Part shown: piece after piece, positions 48,555-59,551 of the stretch
Layout: every line of letters begins with the position of its first letter
Position numbering within the stretch: the first letter of the stretch is position 1
Origin: Pseudisothecium myosuroides
Taxonomy: Eukaryota > Streptophyta > Bryopsida > Hypnales > Lembophyllaceae
Reading direction: 5' to 3'
Assembly: GCA_951799445.1 (NCBI GenBank)
Contig: OX637296.1
Span: forward strand, 2,604,001 to 2,668,000
Length of the DNA stretch: 64,000 nucleotides
Notes under the pieces: model-generated
Databases searched by the model: none
What the model was told of the DNA's origin: nothing
Seen by the model: the letters and a program-made list of their open reading frames with translations, nothing else
Program-made: the position numbers and the translations under genes

Positions 48555-49373
48555 ACACAAAATAGTGAAATTGGATTGCCTTAACTCCTAAAGTCCCATA
48601 GGCCCTACCGGGGCCAAAATGCGCCTTTGGGTAGGCTCATACGGTCTCAATATCCATCATAATCTTCTAAATTTTTTTGTAAAGCTAGAAAAATACATAA
48701 GCTTCTTGGGAATATAATTTTTATTTCAACTAGTGCCTAGAAGCAAAAGTTATGGCACAAAAAGCCAAAAATGGAGATTGGCAAGCAATCCAAAAAAATT
48801 CACAAAAAGTCAAAATAATTTCAAATTTTTTTTCCCTAAAACATTATATTTTTTCTACATGTGAAACTTTGATTCATTCAATTTGGACCAGTGATGAAAA
48901 AGTTATGGATAATCTTTTTTTTTAGGCAATCTAAGCATGTTCTTGAAAAAAAAACTTTTTATCTGACTTTGAATGCTAATATCAATTTTTTTTTTCAAAT
49001 TTGATAAATTTTTTAACACATACTCTCCGACAAGTGAAGTACAAGATCCTACGATTAAATTCTAAAAAAATATTTTTTCTGCTTATGTAGCAGAACTAGT
49101 AGTTTTGAGTGTATTTTGAAAAAAAAATGGCCTTGGGACTCTAGGGGTTAACAAATAGGTTGCCTGTGGAAGAAAAGCTATCTCATAACTCACTCCTTGT
49201 TCCCATGGAGGCACATGCAATCCCCTAAACCCAAGCCATGAACCAATGCACCAACTCATGCAACACACATGATTCCTACATTCCTACATTCTTCTATGGT
49301 AAGTGTACATATTTATATAGTGTAGAATGTCAAAAAATTAGTGAGGGACAACCTAATTTTACTATTTTGTGAA
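48555..49373. mobile_element. AAATAGTGAAATTAGG-family element with a nested TTAA element
   Basis: Left end CAAAATAGTGAAATTGGATT, right end CAACCTAATTTTACTATTTT. It is split by the TTAA element 48581-49151. The remaining host piece includes TAGTGTAGAATGTCAAAAAA and ATTAGTGAGGGACAACC, as in the relatives at 2219 and 4451. Confidence 0.65.
48581..49151. mobile_element. TTAA-bounded MITE nested in the element 48555-49373
   Basis: This 571-bp element starts TTAACTCCTAAAGTCCCATA and ends GGGACTCTAGGGGTTAA. The interior carries family blocks (GTGCCTAGAAGCAAAAGTTA, AAGTACAAGATCCTACG). Excising it with one TTAA gives ATTGCCTTAACAAATAGGTTGCC-like sequence. That matches the unoccupied TTGCCTTAACAATTAGGTTG at about 2938-2957. 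Confidence 0.78.
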
Positions 49374-49374
49374 A

Positions 49375-49620
49375 CTGAGTAGTGAAATTAGGTTGCCCCA
49401 CACTAATTTCTTGACATTCTACACTATATCAATACGTACACTTACCATAGAAGGATGCAATAAAGTAAGAACTATGTGTGTGGCATTGGTGCACTGGTTC
49501 GTGGCTCCGACTTAGAGAATGGCATGTGCCTCCATCTCGACAAGCATTAGTCATGAGGTAACTTCTTTGGGGTAAGGCAACCTAATTGTTGAGGCAACCC
49601 AATTTCACTATTTAGTGTAG
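49375..49620. mobile_element. Short AAATAGTGAAATTAGG-family copy, inverted neighbour
   Basis: It starts GAGTAGTGAAATTAGGTTGC and ends CCAATTTCACTATTTAGTGT. It lies end to end with 48555-49373 in the opposite orientation, making a larger palindrome centred near 49374 (TAGAATGTCAAAAAATTAGT against its inverse). It is non-coding. Confidence 0.6.
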
Positions 49621-49725
49621 TTTATGTTTCATAATAGTAAATATACTCAGATGCAATTAATTAGCGCCGATTACTGGTACGGTCTCTACACCTTACTATC
49701 ATAAGTTATCAATCAATTGTCAATG

Positions 49726-49986
49726 TCAAGCTTTCTCCCATTGGTTCCGCATATTGACCCGGCGTATTGACCAGTTTGGCGGAGATGCTCCCAACCTCTT
49801 CCTGCGAAGCTGCACGATGCGCGTGCAACCGCCCTCATCGCAGCCCTTCGTCGAGATCAATTGTCGGCTACGTTCGCCTCCTCCGTCCTCCTCCACAGTT
49901 TGCGAGGTGATGACCATGTGGTAGCGGAAGTTTAAGAAATAAATAAATAAAATGGTAGCGGAAGCTTCCTCGACGGAGCTCTCCAT
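49726..49986 (-). CDS. Hypothetical 86-aa open frame
   Basis: The frame starts MESSVEEASATI and has a hydrophilic, basic C-terminal half (CTRIVQLRRKRLGASPPNW). GC content is above its AT-rich surroundings. It contains an internal short duplication of CTTCCGCTACCA. No domain is recognised. It might be a divergent first exon sharing a promoter with the membrane-protein gene, or simply GC-rich non-coding DNA. Confidence 0.2.
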   Translation of the reverse strand: MESSVEEASATILFIYFLNFRYHMVITSQTVEEDGGGERSRQLISTKGCDEGGCTRIVQLRRKRLGASPPNWSIRRVNMRNQWEKA

Positions 49987-50427
49987 GTGTGGACGGTTTG
50001 CCCCTTCAATAATTGCATTTAACTTAAGAGCAACGTAGACTCAACTGAGCTCACTCTGATCGTGCGAGCGAGTTTTAGTCTGTTTCGTGAGGTAGGGGGT
50101 AGTTTCTTCAACTAGATGGGTGCACTCCCTCCGACCGGTGATTTGAAGAACTTGGTGAACGGTGGCGCCCATCTTTGAAGAAATCGGGATTGTCCTTAGG
50201 TGGCTTGCGATCGATCAGGCGGAATTGAAGGATTGAAGCTCTTGTGTCGAAGCTCTGCTCGAGTGTAGGTGACTACCGACCATTTTATATACTCCACTCA
50301 CCGGGTTGGTTCAGGTACTCGATCGCTTTGATCTGATTCGTCACTCTCGTGTTCATTAGTCTGTGATTGTCTGTAAGCTGTGTTGCTTCATTGGGGTGCT
50401 TCAAGGTTTGATAGAGCGTACTAACAA

Positions 50428-50565
50428 ATATTTTGTTAAAATGGCGATATTCTTCCGCCATTTTTTCATTCATTTTCTAGGACTGGTATGGATTTCAGAC
50501 CACATGGTCTAAACCTGAAAGTGCCAAGTTTGTGGAATATTGCCATTTTAACGAAATATCCGTTA
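50428..50565. mobile_element. Small MITE, ends TTTTGTTAAAATGGCG
   Basis: The left arm ATATTTTGTTAAAATGGCGA and the inverse of the right arm (ATATTTCGTTAAAATGGCAA) pair. An inner palindrome, GACCACATGGTC, sits in the loop. It is related to 51100-51230 and 63167-63316. Confidence 0.65.
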
Positions 50566-51104
50566 GTACTTAGAGATCCGAAGTCTAGATTTAGTACCTG
50601 ATTAATGAAGCTTGATTTAGATTTGAGTTTGACTTCGTACCTGTGGACTCCTCGCTACGTGGTTGTCCAGAATGTTCTTGTGGCCCTTTGCACTGTCGGA
50701 ACGGAACTGTCAAGCTGAATATGAAGAATCGTGTATACTTTCTCGAATAGTGCTTGTTGGACAACTCCATGAAGGGTGGTACCTCATTGTAGCCTACTGT
50801 TGGGATCACGTGTAGGATTGGTTATAATCATTTGTTGCTGGAGAATGAATTTTAGCATGTCGTGGTCCGACGGACGGTGCGTTTGTGTTCATCTAATCTC
50901 GTCTATTCTTGGAGCTCTACAGATGTCGTCGAGTCATATTTTGGTCTGATGGCTGGCTGTCGGTATTGATTCCTGAGTTAGAAATCCAATAATTATGTTT
51001 GCAATCGAAATTGAAGTTAGTTCATTTGTGCTCACATGAAGCCTTTATCATCCTTCACGTGCATCCTCTTCAATTTTAGGCTACTTTTGGTTCACTACGG
51101 AATT

Positions 51105-51230
51105 TAATCATTCCGCAACTTTGGCACTTTCACAGTTTAAACTGCGTGGTCTGAAACCTATACCTGTCCTAGATGGTTTAGACCATGCGGTCTGAAAATG
51201 GCGTATGGAATATCGCCATTTTAACGAATT
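51105..51230. mobile_element. Second copy of the TTAAAATGGCG MITE
   Basis: It carries the same inner parts (AACTTTGGCACTTTCACAG, GGTTTAGACCATGCGGTCTG) and the right end GGAATATCGCCATTTTAACG. The left end is altered. Confidence 0.5.
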
Positions 51231-51860
51231 TGACATACGTGCAAAAATCAAGATCGTGTAGGCTCAGATTGTGCTGGGTTCATCCTGGAAGCAGCTGTTT
51301 GTACTGATTGACTGATCTAAATTGTTAGATTTCATGGCCTAATTATTGGATCTGCTGACGATGTCCACATGCATTGCTTTGCAGCTGATCACCATTCCGT
51401 ACGGGTATTTTGTCAAAATCGTTTAAAAGCCGAATTGGTTTTTATTATCTATTCCTTCAACAAATTAAAACAATATTGGCGCATCACTATTACCAGCTGC
51501 CTGTGGCATTCAAGCGAAGAAATTTGGCGTCAGGAAACAATTTGAGCTGCATTATTGGGCTTCTGCAGCATTGCAGCGTTGATCTAATAAGGAACTTTCA
51601 GGAAGTATTTCTCAATCTACAAGGACAACTTGAGGGGTCCCTCTCCAATATTATCAGTTTTCGTCGTCGTTGCTGCATCAGTGTTGTTCAACGAAGTCCA
51701 GCTGCTCATATCAGTGCTCCGACCCAATTGCTCTCAATAGTCTCACCGGTATTTATCTATTTCTGCAAATCACAACATCTGTTGAAGACAAGAGTGGAGA
51801 AATTGGGGTATTATTGTGGTGCACGGCCGTACATTATTTGGGGTTGTGAAAGAGGAGAGA

Positions 51861-53201
51861 ATGGCAGGACGGAGGTGGTTTGCAAGGGACGCTGTGGCAT
51901 CAATGGGGTGGTGGTGTTTGATCATCTTGGCCATTGGAGGATGTCGTGGAGTGTTGGCTGCTGATTCTGCTGCAATGGAGCCCAGTGCCGCAGTGGCACG
52001 TGGGGAGGAGGGAGGATGTTATCGTCCTTTGTCGAAAGTCATTTGGGGATTCCTGGTCACTCTTCTTGCCTTGACGGTCTCTCTGTGGGGCTCAACGAAA
52101 CATACAGATGATAATTCAGGAGAAACCTATGCCGGGTTTCTTCTTGTAGGTCTATTTGCTCCATTTGTGGACCTCATGCTAATTGTTGCGAATTCACTGC
52201 GGTGTGTTTTATTGTTGTGGAATTGTCACAAAATGGATTACCCAAATTCGTGCATTATGAGTTCCTCATGGCTGAAGTTTTTGTGCTCATCACTGTTTCC
52301 GTGGTCAAAGTCCCCTGTCAGAATCCTTGCCTCCTGTGATATTGTGGTGTATCTATCCAAGGAGTCGCCGTTACTTCAAAAAATATGGTTATGGGAATCT
52401 ACGTGCAGTGTGAAGGATGAATCTGAGGCCATGGTAGTTGGAGAGAATGGAGCAAGAGCAATCCGAAATGACCAATATGAAAGAAAGCAACTTAGTTATG
52501 AAGGAAAAGGGTTGCTGGTGTGGAAAGAGGTTTTCTTTCGAGCAGAAGCAAAAGAATCCAAGCGCTTGCCCAAGTATGATGAGTTGAAGTTTTTGCGTGG
52601 CAATTCGGGATTTGCAGTGATTGCTATTGCGGTGCAAGCCTTTGGGTATATTTATGCGGTTGGTTTTCGGGCTGCCAAGAATTTGAGATTATCTCCCCTT
52701 GAAGTGATTGGATTGTTTTTCAACATCATATTGTTGATGAAAGTCTTGTTTTATAGCACTTGCAATCCTTGCCATCGGCCATTGGTTATTTATATGGACC
52801 CCGATTGGGAACATGAAGTTGATAAATTTAATGATGTTTACGAAGACAAGATTGAATTCCAATATTCAAGCAAAGTGGAAGTAGTCATTGACTTTGCTAT
52901 TTTTGTTGGTTTATTCACTTTGTTGATATGTTTTATTGTCAATATAGCAAAAGTGACAAATGTATTGGTCGTATTACCTGTCATACTATTTTTAATTGAA
53001 CATTGTTTACTGTCTTTAGGAATTTTAGGAAGGTACAAGTTTCAGGATGTAGCATCCCTCATTTTTTTAATCTTATGTCTAGTGAATGCGGTTGCTTATA
53101 TTTGGGCTGTAGTAGGGACAGTGTTGTATTGGAGAACCATGCAATTCAATACCCGAGCAGATCTTCTGAACCTTTCTCAGATAATTCCTTTCATTGGTTA
53201 G
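51861..53201 (+). CDS. Multi-pass membrane protein with signal peptide, function unknown
   Basis: Single-exon frame of 446 residues from MAGRRWFARD. I prefer this ATG because the 15 residues before it are not hydrophobic, while the downstream WWCLIILAIGG stretch then acts as a signal peptide ending near VLAADS. After it come about seven hydrophobic spans: VIWGFLVTLLALTVSLWG, GFLLVGLFAPFVDLMLIVAN, GFAVIAIAVQAFGYIYAVGF, LEVIGLFFNIILLMKVLFY, two in residues 335-395 (FAIFVGLFTLLICFIV, VLVVLPVILFLI), and LIFLILCLVNAVAYIWAVVG. A conserved-looking loop reads STCNPCHRPLVIYMD, then the acidic DPDWEHEVDKFNDVYEDK. No family is recognised. The duplicate at 60600 retains exactly this part, which suggests the motif is real. 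It is intronless in the coding region. Confidence 0.72.
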   Translation: MAGRRWFARDAVASMGWWCLIILAIGGCRGVLAADSAAMEPSAAVARGEEGGCYRPLSKVIWGFLVTLLALTVSLWGSTKHTDDNSGETYAGFLLVGLFAPFVDLMLIVANSLRCVLLLWNCHKMDYPNSCIMSSSWLKFLCSSLFPWSKSPVRILASCDIVVYLSKESPLLQKIWLWESTCSVKDESEAMVVGENGARAIRNDQYERKQLSYEGKGLLVWKEVFFRAEAKESKRLPKYDELKFLRGNSGFAVIAIAVQAFGYIYAVGFRAAKNLRLSPLEVIGLFFNIILLMKVLFYSTCNPCHRPLVIYMDPDWEHEVDKFNDVYEDKIEFQYSSKVEVVIDFAIFVGLFTLLICFIVNIAKVTNVLVVLPVILFLIEHCLLSLGILGRYKFQDVASLIFLILCLVNAVAYIWAVVGTVLYWRTMQFNTRADLLNLSQIIPFIG

Positions 53202-53802
53202 GATTTGATCTACTTGGACATAATTCTAGTGAGATTGATGAATTTCTTCTATAAATCTTTTTTTTTTTGTGGTTTTTATGTTGAGTGGCAATACTTTCCG
53301 TTTTGAAGATGATGAATGTATGATTGTATTTAAATGTTCTTGAACATTTCCGAGGTTTTGCAAATTCAACTATTGTTGCAAGAATTATTTAACATTTTGG
53401 TTTCAAAAACATGTTTTTTCGCCATAGTACTACCAATATTACAAGTACTATAAGTAGTGAGTTGGAACACTATGGTTTAAGTCATGAAAATTTATAAAAA
53501 AGAATTAATAAATCGTTAAAGATTAATAAAATCATAAAAAGTAACTAAAAATATCTATAAAAAAAATATAAATACAAAAAATATTAAAAAATATTAAAAA
53601 TTTGGCTTTTCATGAATTCTTGCCTACTAGTCCTTTTACTTCAATTTTTGTTTGGCCTTATTGTTTTATTAAGTATTGACTAAAAATTTGTCTAAAGTTT
53701 TTGACTTTGAACCAATAATTAGTATGACAAAGTGAATTGGTTCAGTAGTTACACTTGTGTTGGATCACCTCACACATTAGGTACAAAGAAGGTAATACTA
53801 CT
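53202..53802. other. 3' flank of the membrane protein gene
   Basis: Non-coding. The first 170 bp resemble the 3' flank of the duplicate (ATGTTCTTGA, GTTTTG.AAA, CACTATT-like). Very AT-rich repeats of AAAATATTAAAAA lie at 53560-53600. Confidence 0.5.
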
Positions 53803-54451
53803 AATAATCCCTAAATGTCCAAGGCCTTTTTTGAACTTCTAGAAATTTGCTCTAAATTGAACCAAAAACCAACATTTTGATAAGTTGTATCAAATTTTTT
53901 TTAATTGTAACCGTAGAAATTCAAACTAGACATGCTAGAGATCACATTGGAAAAGCAAATGCAAAAATTTCACTTTCAGAATGAAAGATTATAATGTTTA
54001 ATCATGAAGGTGTTAAAACTAAGAAATTCTTTCAATCCTTTTTTTACATGTCAAATCTAAAAAGTTGGTCACCACAAAAATATGAGCTTAAAGGGCCTAA
54101 CATGCATAATCCCAATCAATTTATGGCTTTTCAAAATCTACTCTACATTTTTTTTAATTGAATTTATAATGTGATTTTTTCTCCAAGATTTAGTGTATTT
54201 GAGGCTCATTTCTAAGAGCCCTCAACACTATGAAAAGTAAGATTACAATGCCTGGGTATCCTTGCACAAAATCTTGAATAGAAAAATCATAAACAATCAT
54301 TTTCAAAATCGGATTTTTGATGCTAAAACTAAACTTTGAAAAAAAAATAGAGAGAGAGAGACTACTAAAAATAGCAACTTGGTTAGGTTTTATTAAATTT
54401 CAAAATATTGACGACACCAAAATTTGGTGCCTTGGGCATTTAGGGGATAAG
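53803..54451. mobile_element. Decayed TTAA-family element
   Basis: Ends AATCCCTAAATGTCCAAGGC and the inverse of GCCTTGGGCATTTAGGGGAT are inverted repeats. The TTAA sites have mutated. The interior resembles the divergent subfamily and is non-coding. Confidence 0.55.
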
Positions 54452-55096
54452 GAATAAATTTGACTCCCAAAATAGAGACACTTCATTTAGAATGTCATTT
54501 TTGTGATCTAGGATACACCCACCAAAAATGAAGGTGGCCTTTGAAACTCAAAAATTAGAAACAATATCATTTTATTTTCTCCCCTCAAAAAAAAGATAGT
54601 CTTTTAAACATATTGTAACATTGTTGTCTTTTATACAAAAGAAAACTATGAGAGGGGAATTTAGAAGACTTATGGTGAATGGAATTCCACAAAATAGTGA
54701 ACTCTCATCGTTAACCTTGCATAATGCACCTTTTCCTTAAGCAACAAAGGCATGGATAAAAGGGAGTTTCAAAACCTTCATGACTATTAATAGTGCTTGA
54801 TTCTTGCAAAAGTATTTGTAGGTTCAAATATTTCCAAAATAGCTAAGTTATTGAGCATGCATAGCTTTCATGGTTCAAAGATTTTCCAAGCAACCAAGCT
54901 ATTGAGCCTCTATAGTTTTTATTGTTGACTTCATAATTTCTACTTGTACAAAACTGTCACTTCTATAGTTCTATTTATATTAGATTTGGTGAATTCTTAT
55001 TTCTGGAGAATTTTTTAACCGATCAATGGCTCTTGATTTTTTCAAAACAAAGGGAAGGAAAATTGGGGGAACAAGATGTGCTTGCATCTTTTCAAG
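54452..55096. other. AT-rich intergenic DNA
   Basis: No gene or bounded element recognised. Confidence 0.4.
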
Positions 55097-55293
55097 AGAT
55101 AGTAGAAAGGCATGAAAGAGCTTGGTGGTCTATCATTATTAGGTGTATAAGAGCTTGGTGGTCTTCAAATTTGGATGAAAAGTTTAACAGGAGCTAAAAT
55201 ACTTTTCACCCAAGTTCAAAGACTACCAAGCTCTTATGCACCTAATTCTCAATAATGATAGACCACCTAGCTCTTTTATACCTTTTTACTATT
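55097..55293. repeat. Long foldback (inverted repeat), about 197 bp
   Basis: The left arm (AGATAGTAGAAAGGCATGAA, GAGCTTGGTGGTCTATCATT, TAAGAGCTTGGTGGTC) and right arm (inverse of AGACTACCAAGCTCTTA and AATGATAGACCACCTAGCTC) pair over about 85-90 bp. The central loop is about 17 nt. A transcript would form a near-continuous hairpin. Confidence 0.8.
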
Positions 55294-57300
55294 TGGAGTG
55301 AACAAACAAGAATATATTAAAGCAAAACTCATGACAAATTTTAGGTGACTTCAAAGCTCAATTATATTATAATGTAGTGTCATATTTTTTTTGTTGAGTA
55401 CTTGCACTCATTGTATTCATTAGAATATATTGTAGATGATTAGCAGTAAGTTGTTTGACACAACTAGAGTGCATTGTTTATGGTCTATGAATTATTTGTT
55501 TGGCCATGGTACGTTTGTCCAAACATATTGTACTTTAGTTTTTAGTAACCATAAAAAAATGGTTTGAAAGAGAAGGGACAAAAGAATAAAGAAGAAAAGG
55601 ATAAAAAATCATATAACACCTATTAATTCTAATTTTTAAATCTAATTGTAGAAAAAAAAAATTTAGACTATTTTAAGCTATTAGGGGCCTTTTAGTAGGA
55701 AAAAAAAAAGTAAACTTAAAATTAAAGTTAAATTGCATTTCTAAGTGTAAATAGGACTACTAGTATAGGATTGATGAAAATAATAATAATAATAATAATC
55801 TTGGATGAATGAGGTGCAACCTAGGTCACACCTCTTCATAATCACACCGATTTGTTTTTCTAGAAAACTATAAAAAAATAAAAAATGAAACAATCCATGG
55901 CATTTGTAAGATCCAATATTTTTATATAATATATATTTCTTGTGAATTGTTGTTTGTAAGTTTCGTAATTGTTGTGAGGAGTTGTGTATTATATTATAAA
56001 TTTTGTTGTGCATTTATGTGAAGATTCAAACGGTGAAATTTGGATTTGTGATTGTGTGATTAGAAAACTGTTATTGTAAGAATGGAAGAAAACTCTGAGT
56101 GAATTAGTAAAATTAATTAATTTCAAGCTTGAGGAAGAAGTGCCGGAGCTTGAAGCCTCAACGAGCGGAGCAGGAGCAATGATTGTAAACGTGAAGGCTG
56201 GAAGGTTAATTTCGGAGAGAGCTGCCTTTGGGTTTGAACAATTGTCGATCAAAGCACCGGAAGGCAGATTGGAGTGTGTGCGACAAGATTGGTGTATCGG
56301 TGCAGAGAGTGGGGGAACAAACCGGATTGAGCAATGCCGTTGCATCCTTGTGAGCATTGAAGGCACCCAACCCAGAATCAAAGGAAGCAGGAATTTGCTA
56401 AAAGATTGCATCGGCAGAGGCAAAGCAGCGGCGAAGATTGGTAGCAAAAGAAGCTAGGTGAAGAGGATCAAAATCTTGTAAGTTTTCTCCCTTTTTGGTT
56501 GATCTTTCTGTTTGCCCTTGTGCTCACTTGTACTCCTTAGAGAGATCGGAACAAGCAATTAAACGACAAGATGAATTGATAGTTTACAAATTTTGGATTG
56601 AATTGTCGAGACGTTCCAGACAAGCGCGACAACTTGCACGAGCGGTGGCCTTCCTCATCGAAACTCCGTGAATTGATCAAATTTGTAGCTTGGGTGCGAT
56701 GCGATGGTTAGACTAATCGGTTGTACAAATTCGATGAAATTTGACAATCCAAAGTCTGAATTCAGAATAGCAAGCCCCGGCAACCTACGGCTTGCACCTG
56801 CTTTGACCTCTTCTCAAATTGCCAAATCACAAAATTTTGTCTTGAAATCCATCGCTGGTGGGTCGCAACAATCTGTTTGATAGATCGCATACACAAGCCG
56901 AGCATAATTCGACCATCGGAGCCAAAATCCGTTGCCAAAAATTTGATGCTGCAACTTGTGCTGCGGAGATCACCGAAAAAAAAATTTTGAATCTCAAATT
57001 GTTCTCCAATCAGTGCAATCCTCTGAGCTCCACTGTGTATCGCATTTCCTGAGCGAGAATCGTAACTAAATTGGGTCAAATCCATTTAAAATTTGTGATT
57101 GGAATTCAAACGGACATCGCGGCAGTCGCAGGTTTGTGAAAACAACGAACTTCTAATTGCAATAACTTTTGATCTAAAAGGAATTAGAAAGCGAATTTTA
57201 TATCGTTGGAAAGAAGAGAGAAAATCAGTCAAGATGAACACTAAAATTTCTTGAATTGGATAATAATTGAGTAAGATATTAGCCACCGACCGCAGCAGTA
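55294..57300. other. Intergenic DNA with a GC-richer block at about 56.1-57.4 kb
   Basis: An (AAT)n microsatellite lies at about 55780-55799. The plus-strand frame 56140-56457 and several minus-strand frames in the GC-richer block have no recognised domain and overlap one another. An old retroelement or an unrecognised exon cannot be excluded. Confidence 0.3.
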
Positions 57301-59317
57301 AGTTTATAACTACGGGAAGGAGATTAGGGATTCAGTCTGTGGGTCGGTTCTTGATCCCACGGCCTTGGGTCTCAGCACACGGTGTTGGGCTCTCTTGTCC
57401 ATGGTCAAGGGGCTCTCAGGCATGATCTGAGGCTCAGATCGTACGAGTTTGGAGTTTGGGAGCTCGGGCAGTCTGGGGCTTGCTGCGAGGGTTAAGCCCT
57501 GAAATAATTTTAATAATTAAGTTATTAAGTTAATTTACTTATTAATTTAATTAATTAATTTACTTTTGTTCCACGCTTTTGGGGTCATGGTGATTTGTTG
57601 ATTATTTGTATTCTAATTTTAGTCTTATGTTTTATATATTTACCTAAATTGTGAAATGTTTATGTGGGACATGGGATCTATATGATTGATCAAATTATGA
57701 ATTGTTCCAATGTTATGTTTGTATGTTAGCCCTTGTTGGTTTGGATTCATTTGACATAATTTAACAAAAGTAAAAGAATTAAGAAATATTTGACATCATC
57801 ATACATTGCACAACTGGGAATCATTTGACATAGAATACGGAAACGTTAGTCATTCTTGCATGATTGCATAATTAGCTGTAGATTGACTGGACTATTTGAC
57901 ATAAAAACATAAAAAGGTATAATGAACAAATTATATATAAACTATTTTATCAATACTATCTTATTATGATTATGTCCTAGTGCATGCATTATATAAGATT
58001 CATTTGACAAAACCTGATTTATTTGACAAAGAATGATTTGACCTCCCTTAGAACACTATAAAGGACTGGGACTTTATACATACATTGGTAATGGACTGGC
58101 CAACAAATTTTACACACGGGAATATGAGTGATATAATATTATACTAAACTTATAAACATAAATCTATTTGTAAGTGACTTTTAGTCATAAAACGTTAGAC
58201 TGATTAAACCTTTTCCTAGAACGAAGAACCCCTATACTATTGTTTCCTGGGTTTTGTGGAAGTGCAAAATATAGTTCACACTAATATAGGGGCCAAAAAA
58301 TTGGATTCAAAAATATATTATAAATAATATAGGTTGCTATAATAAATGGCAATTTAGAATTATTTTTAACAATAAGGTATACTAAATTACAAAATATTAG
58401 GTAAATAGCCCCCCATAAAATATTCCCTGATTTCATGTATATACTAAACTTCTAAGCTTGTGACTCCCCCATGAAAGAAGGAGGGCGAGAAAATAGAACA
58501 AGCTACTATAAAACTAGCAAAGAAAGTTGCAAATAAAGATAAAATTGGAAGGTAAGAAGAAGAAAACCATTGTCATGGATCCATCGCTTGTTGCATCTGT
58601 TGTAGACGATGGTTTTGAGATTCAACCTCTTCCTTAGAGAGGTACGAAGCATCTCTCCTCCTTTGAGCCTTGGACATAAGAAATGATCATAGTCAGTCTT
58701 TTGGCAATTGAGTTGAACAATGATTCGGTTGATCCAATCCATCAGTTTGTCGGTCTAATGTGCTCGGTGGTGGTGAGAGAGCTTTACTAGTGTTATATGA
58801 CGACATTGTCAAATTCCTGTGCCAAGGGTACTATCTTACGATTCTTGGTCTCGTTAAACCCTACCTTTGAGGAGTTTCTAATTTTGGATATTAATCCTAT
58901 GCAGTGGGTATTGAACCTTTGTCTGGTTGATGGTATAGCACATGTCTAAGAGAGAATGAAAGTTCTTCAGGGAATTGAACAAGCACCTAGGATTTCACCT
59001 AGTCATTTTTGACATGTCGAATGGTCTCCCTGTCCATGGTATCTCCCGGCCATTGTTGATTGTTCGACCATAAAATGTTTGTACCAAAGCCTAGATTCAA
59101 CCTATTTTTGTAGCAGACTTGCACTTACACAACAACGGTGCTATGATTGTCATTTATCCATATTATTTGACAACAAAATCAACTATATCAAACCATAGTG
59201 CAAGTTATTCATTCACGCTACGGAAGGCCAATGGTGGAAAATGAATAGACTCTACTTGACATTGCCACTGAAGCCTATGGAGTCGGTAATAGTATTTATG
59301 TGTCCTATCATTCTATG
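57301..59317. other. Intergenic DNA with repeated ATTTGACA motif and a possible gene relic
   Basis: ATTTGACA recurs about eight times between 57740 and 58045. At about 58830-58950 one plus-strand frame reads ILRFLVSLNPTFEEFLILDI and continues to a stop near 58948. It looks like a fragment of decayed coding sequence, but I cannot name the family. Confidence 0.3.
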
Positions 59318-59551
59318 GGTCAGGGTGAATTGGCCCCCTCGCTTGGCCTCCCAAATCATTCTAGGGGTGCATGTGGAAAAAAAACAACTATTTTGAGTCG
59401 TTTCTAGGGTATGTTCTAGATCTTTCTACCTAATTTGGGGCCTCTGATTGCAAATATGAATTCAGAATTTGCAAATTTTATCATGCCTTGCAAATAAAAA
59501 ATTTCAGGGTTTTCCCTCAAGGCCAAGTGAGGGGGTCAATTCACCCCAGCC
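59318..59551. mobile_element. MITE, second copy of the GGTCGGGTTGAACC-type family
   Basis: Ends GGTCAGGGTGAATTGGCCCC and the inverse GGCTGGGGTGAATTGACCCC, about 234 bp. The interior aligns with 5883-6136 (GGTGCATGT, GCCTCTGATTGCAAATATGA). Confidence 0.65.

Larger units (their letters stand above)
49987..51860 (+). promoter_or_regulatory. Upstream region of the multi-pass membrane protein gene
   Basis: Higher GC than the flanks, which suits a promoter and long, possibly spliced 5' leader. It holds two copies of a small inverted-repeat family (50428-50565 and about 51100-51230). The open frame 51410-51964 overlaps the start of the real gene in another frame and shows no recognised domain. No TATA box could be assigned. 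Confidence 0.35.

Noticed and set aside
51410..51964. 184-codon frame upstream of the membrane protein
   Set aside because: It overlaps the start of the real gene in another frame and shows no recognised domain or membrane pattern matching the duplicate.
58740..59060. Possible retrotransposon or plant mobile-domain gene relic
   Set aside because: One frame reads plausibly for about 40 codons but has stops on both sides and no motif that identifies a family.
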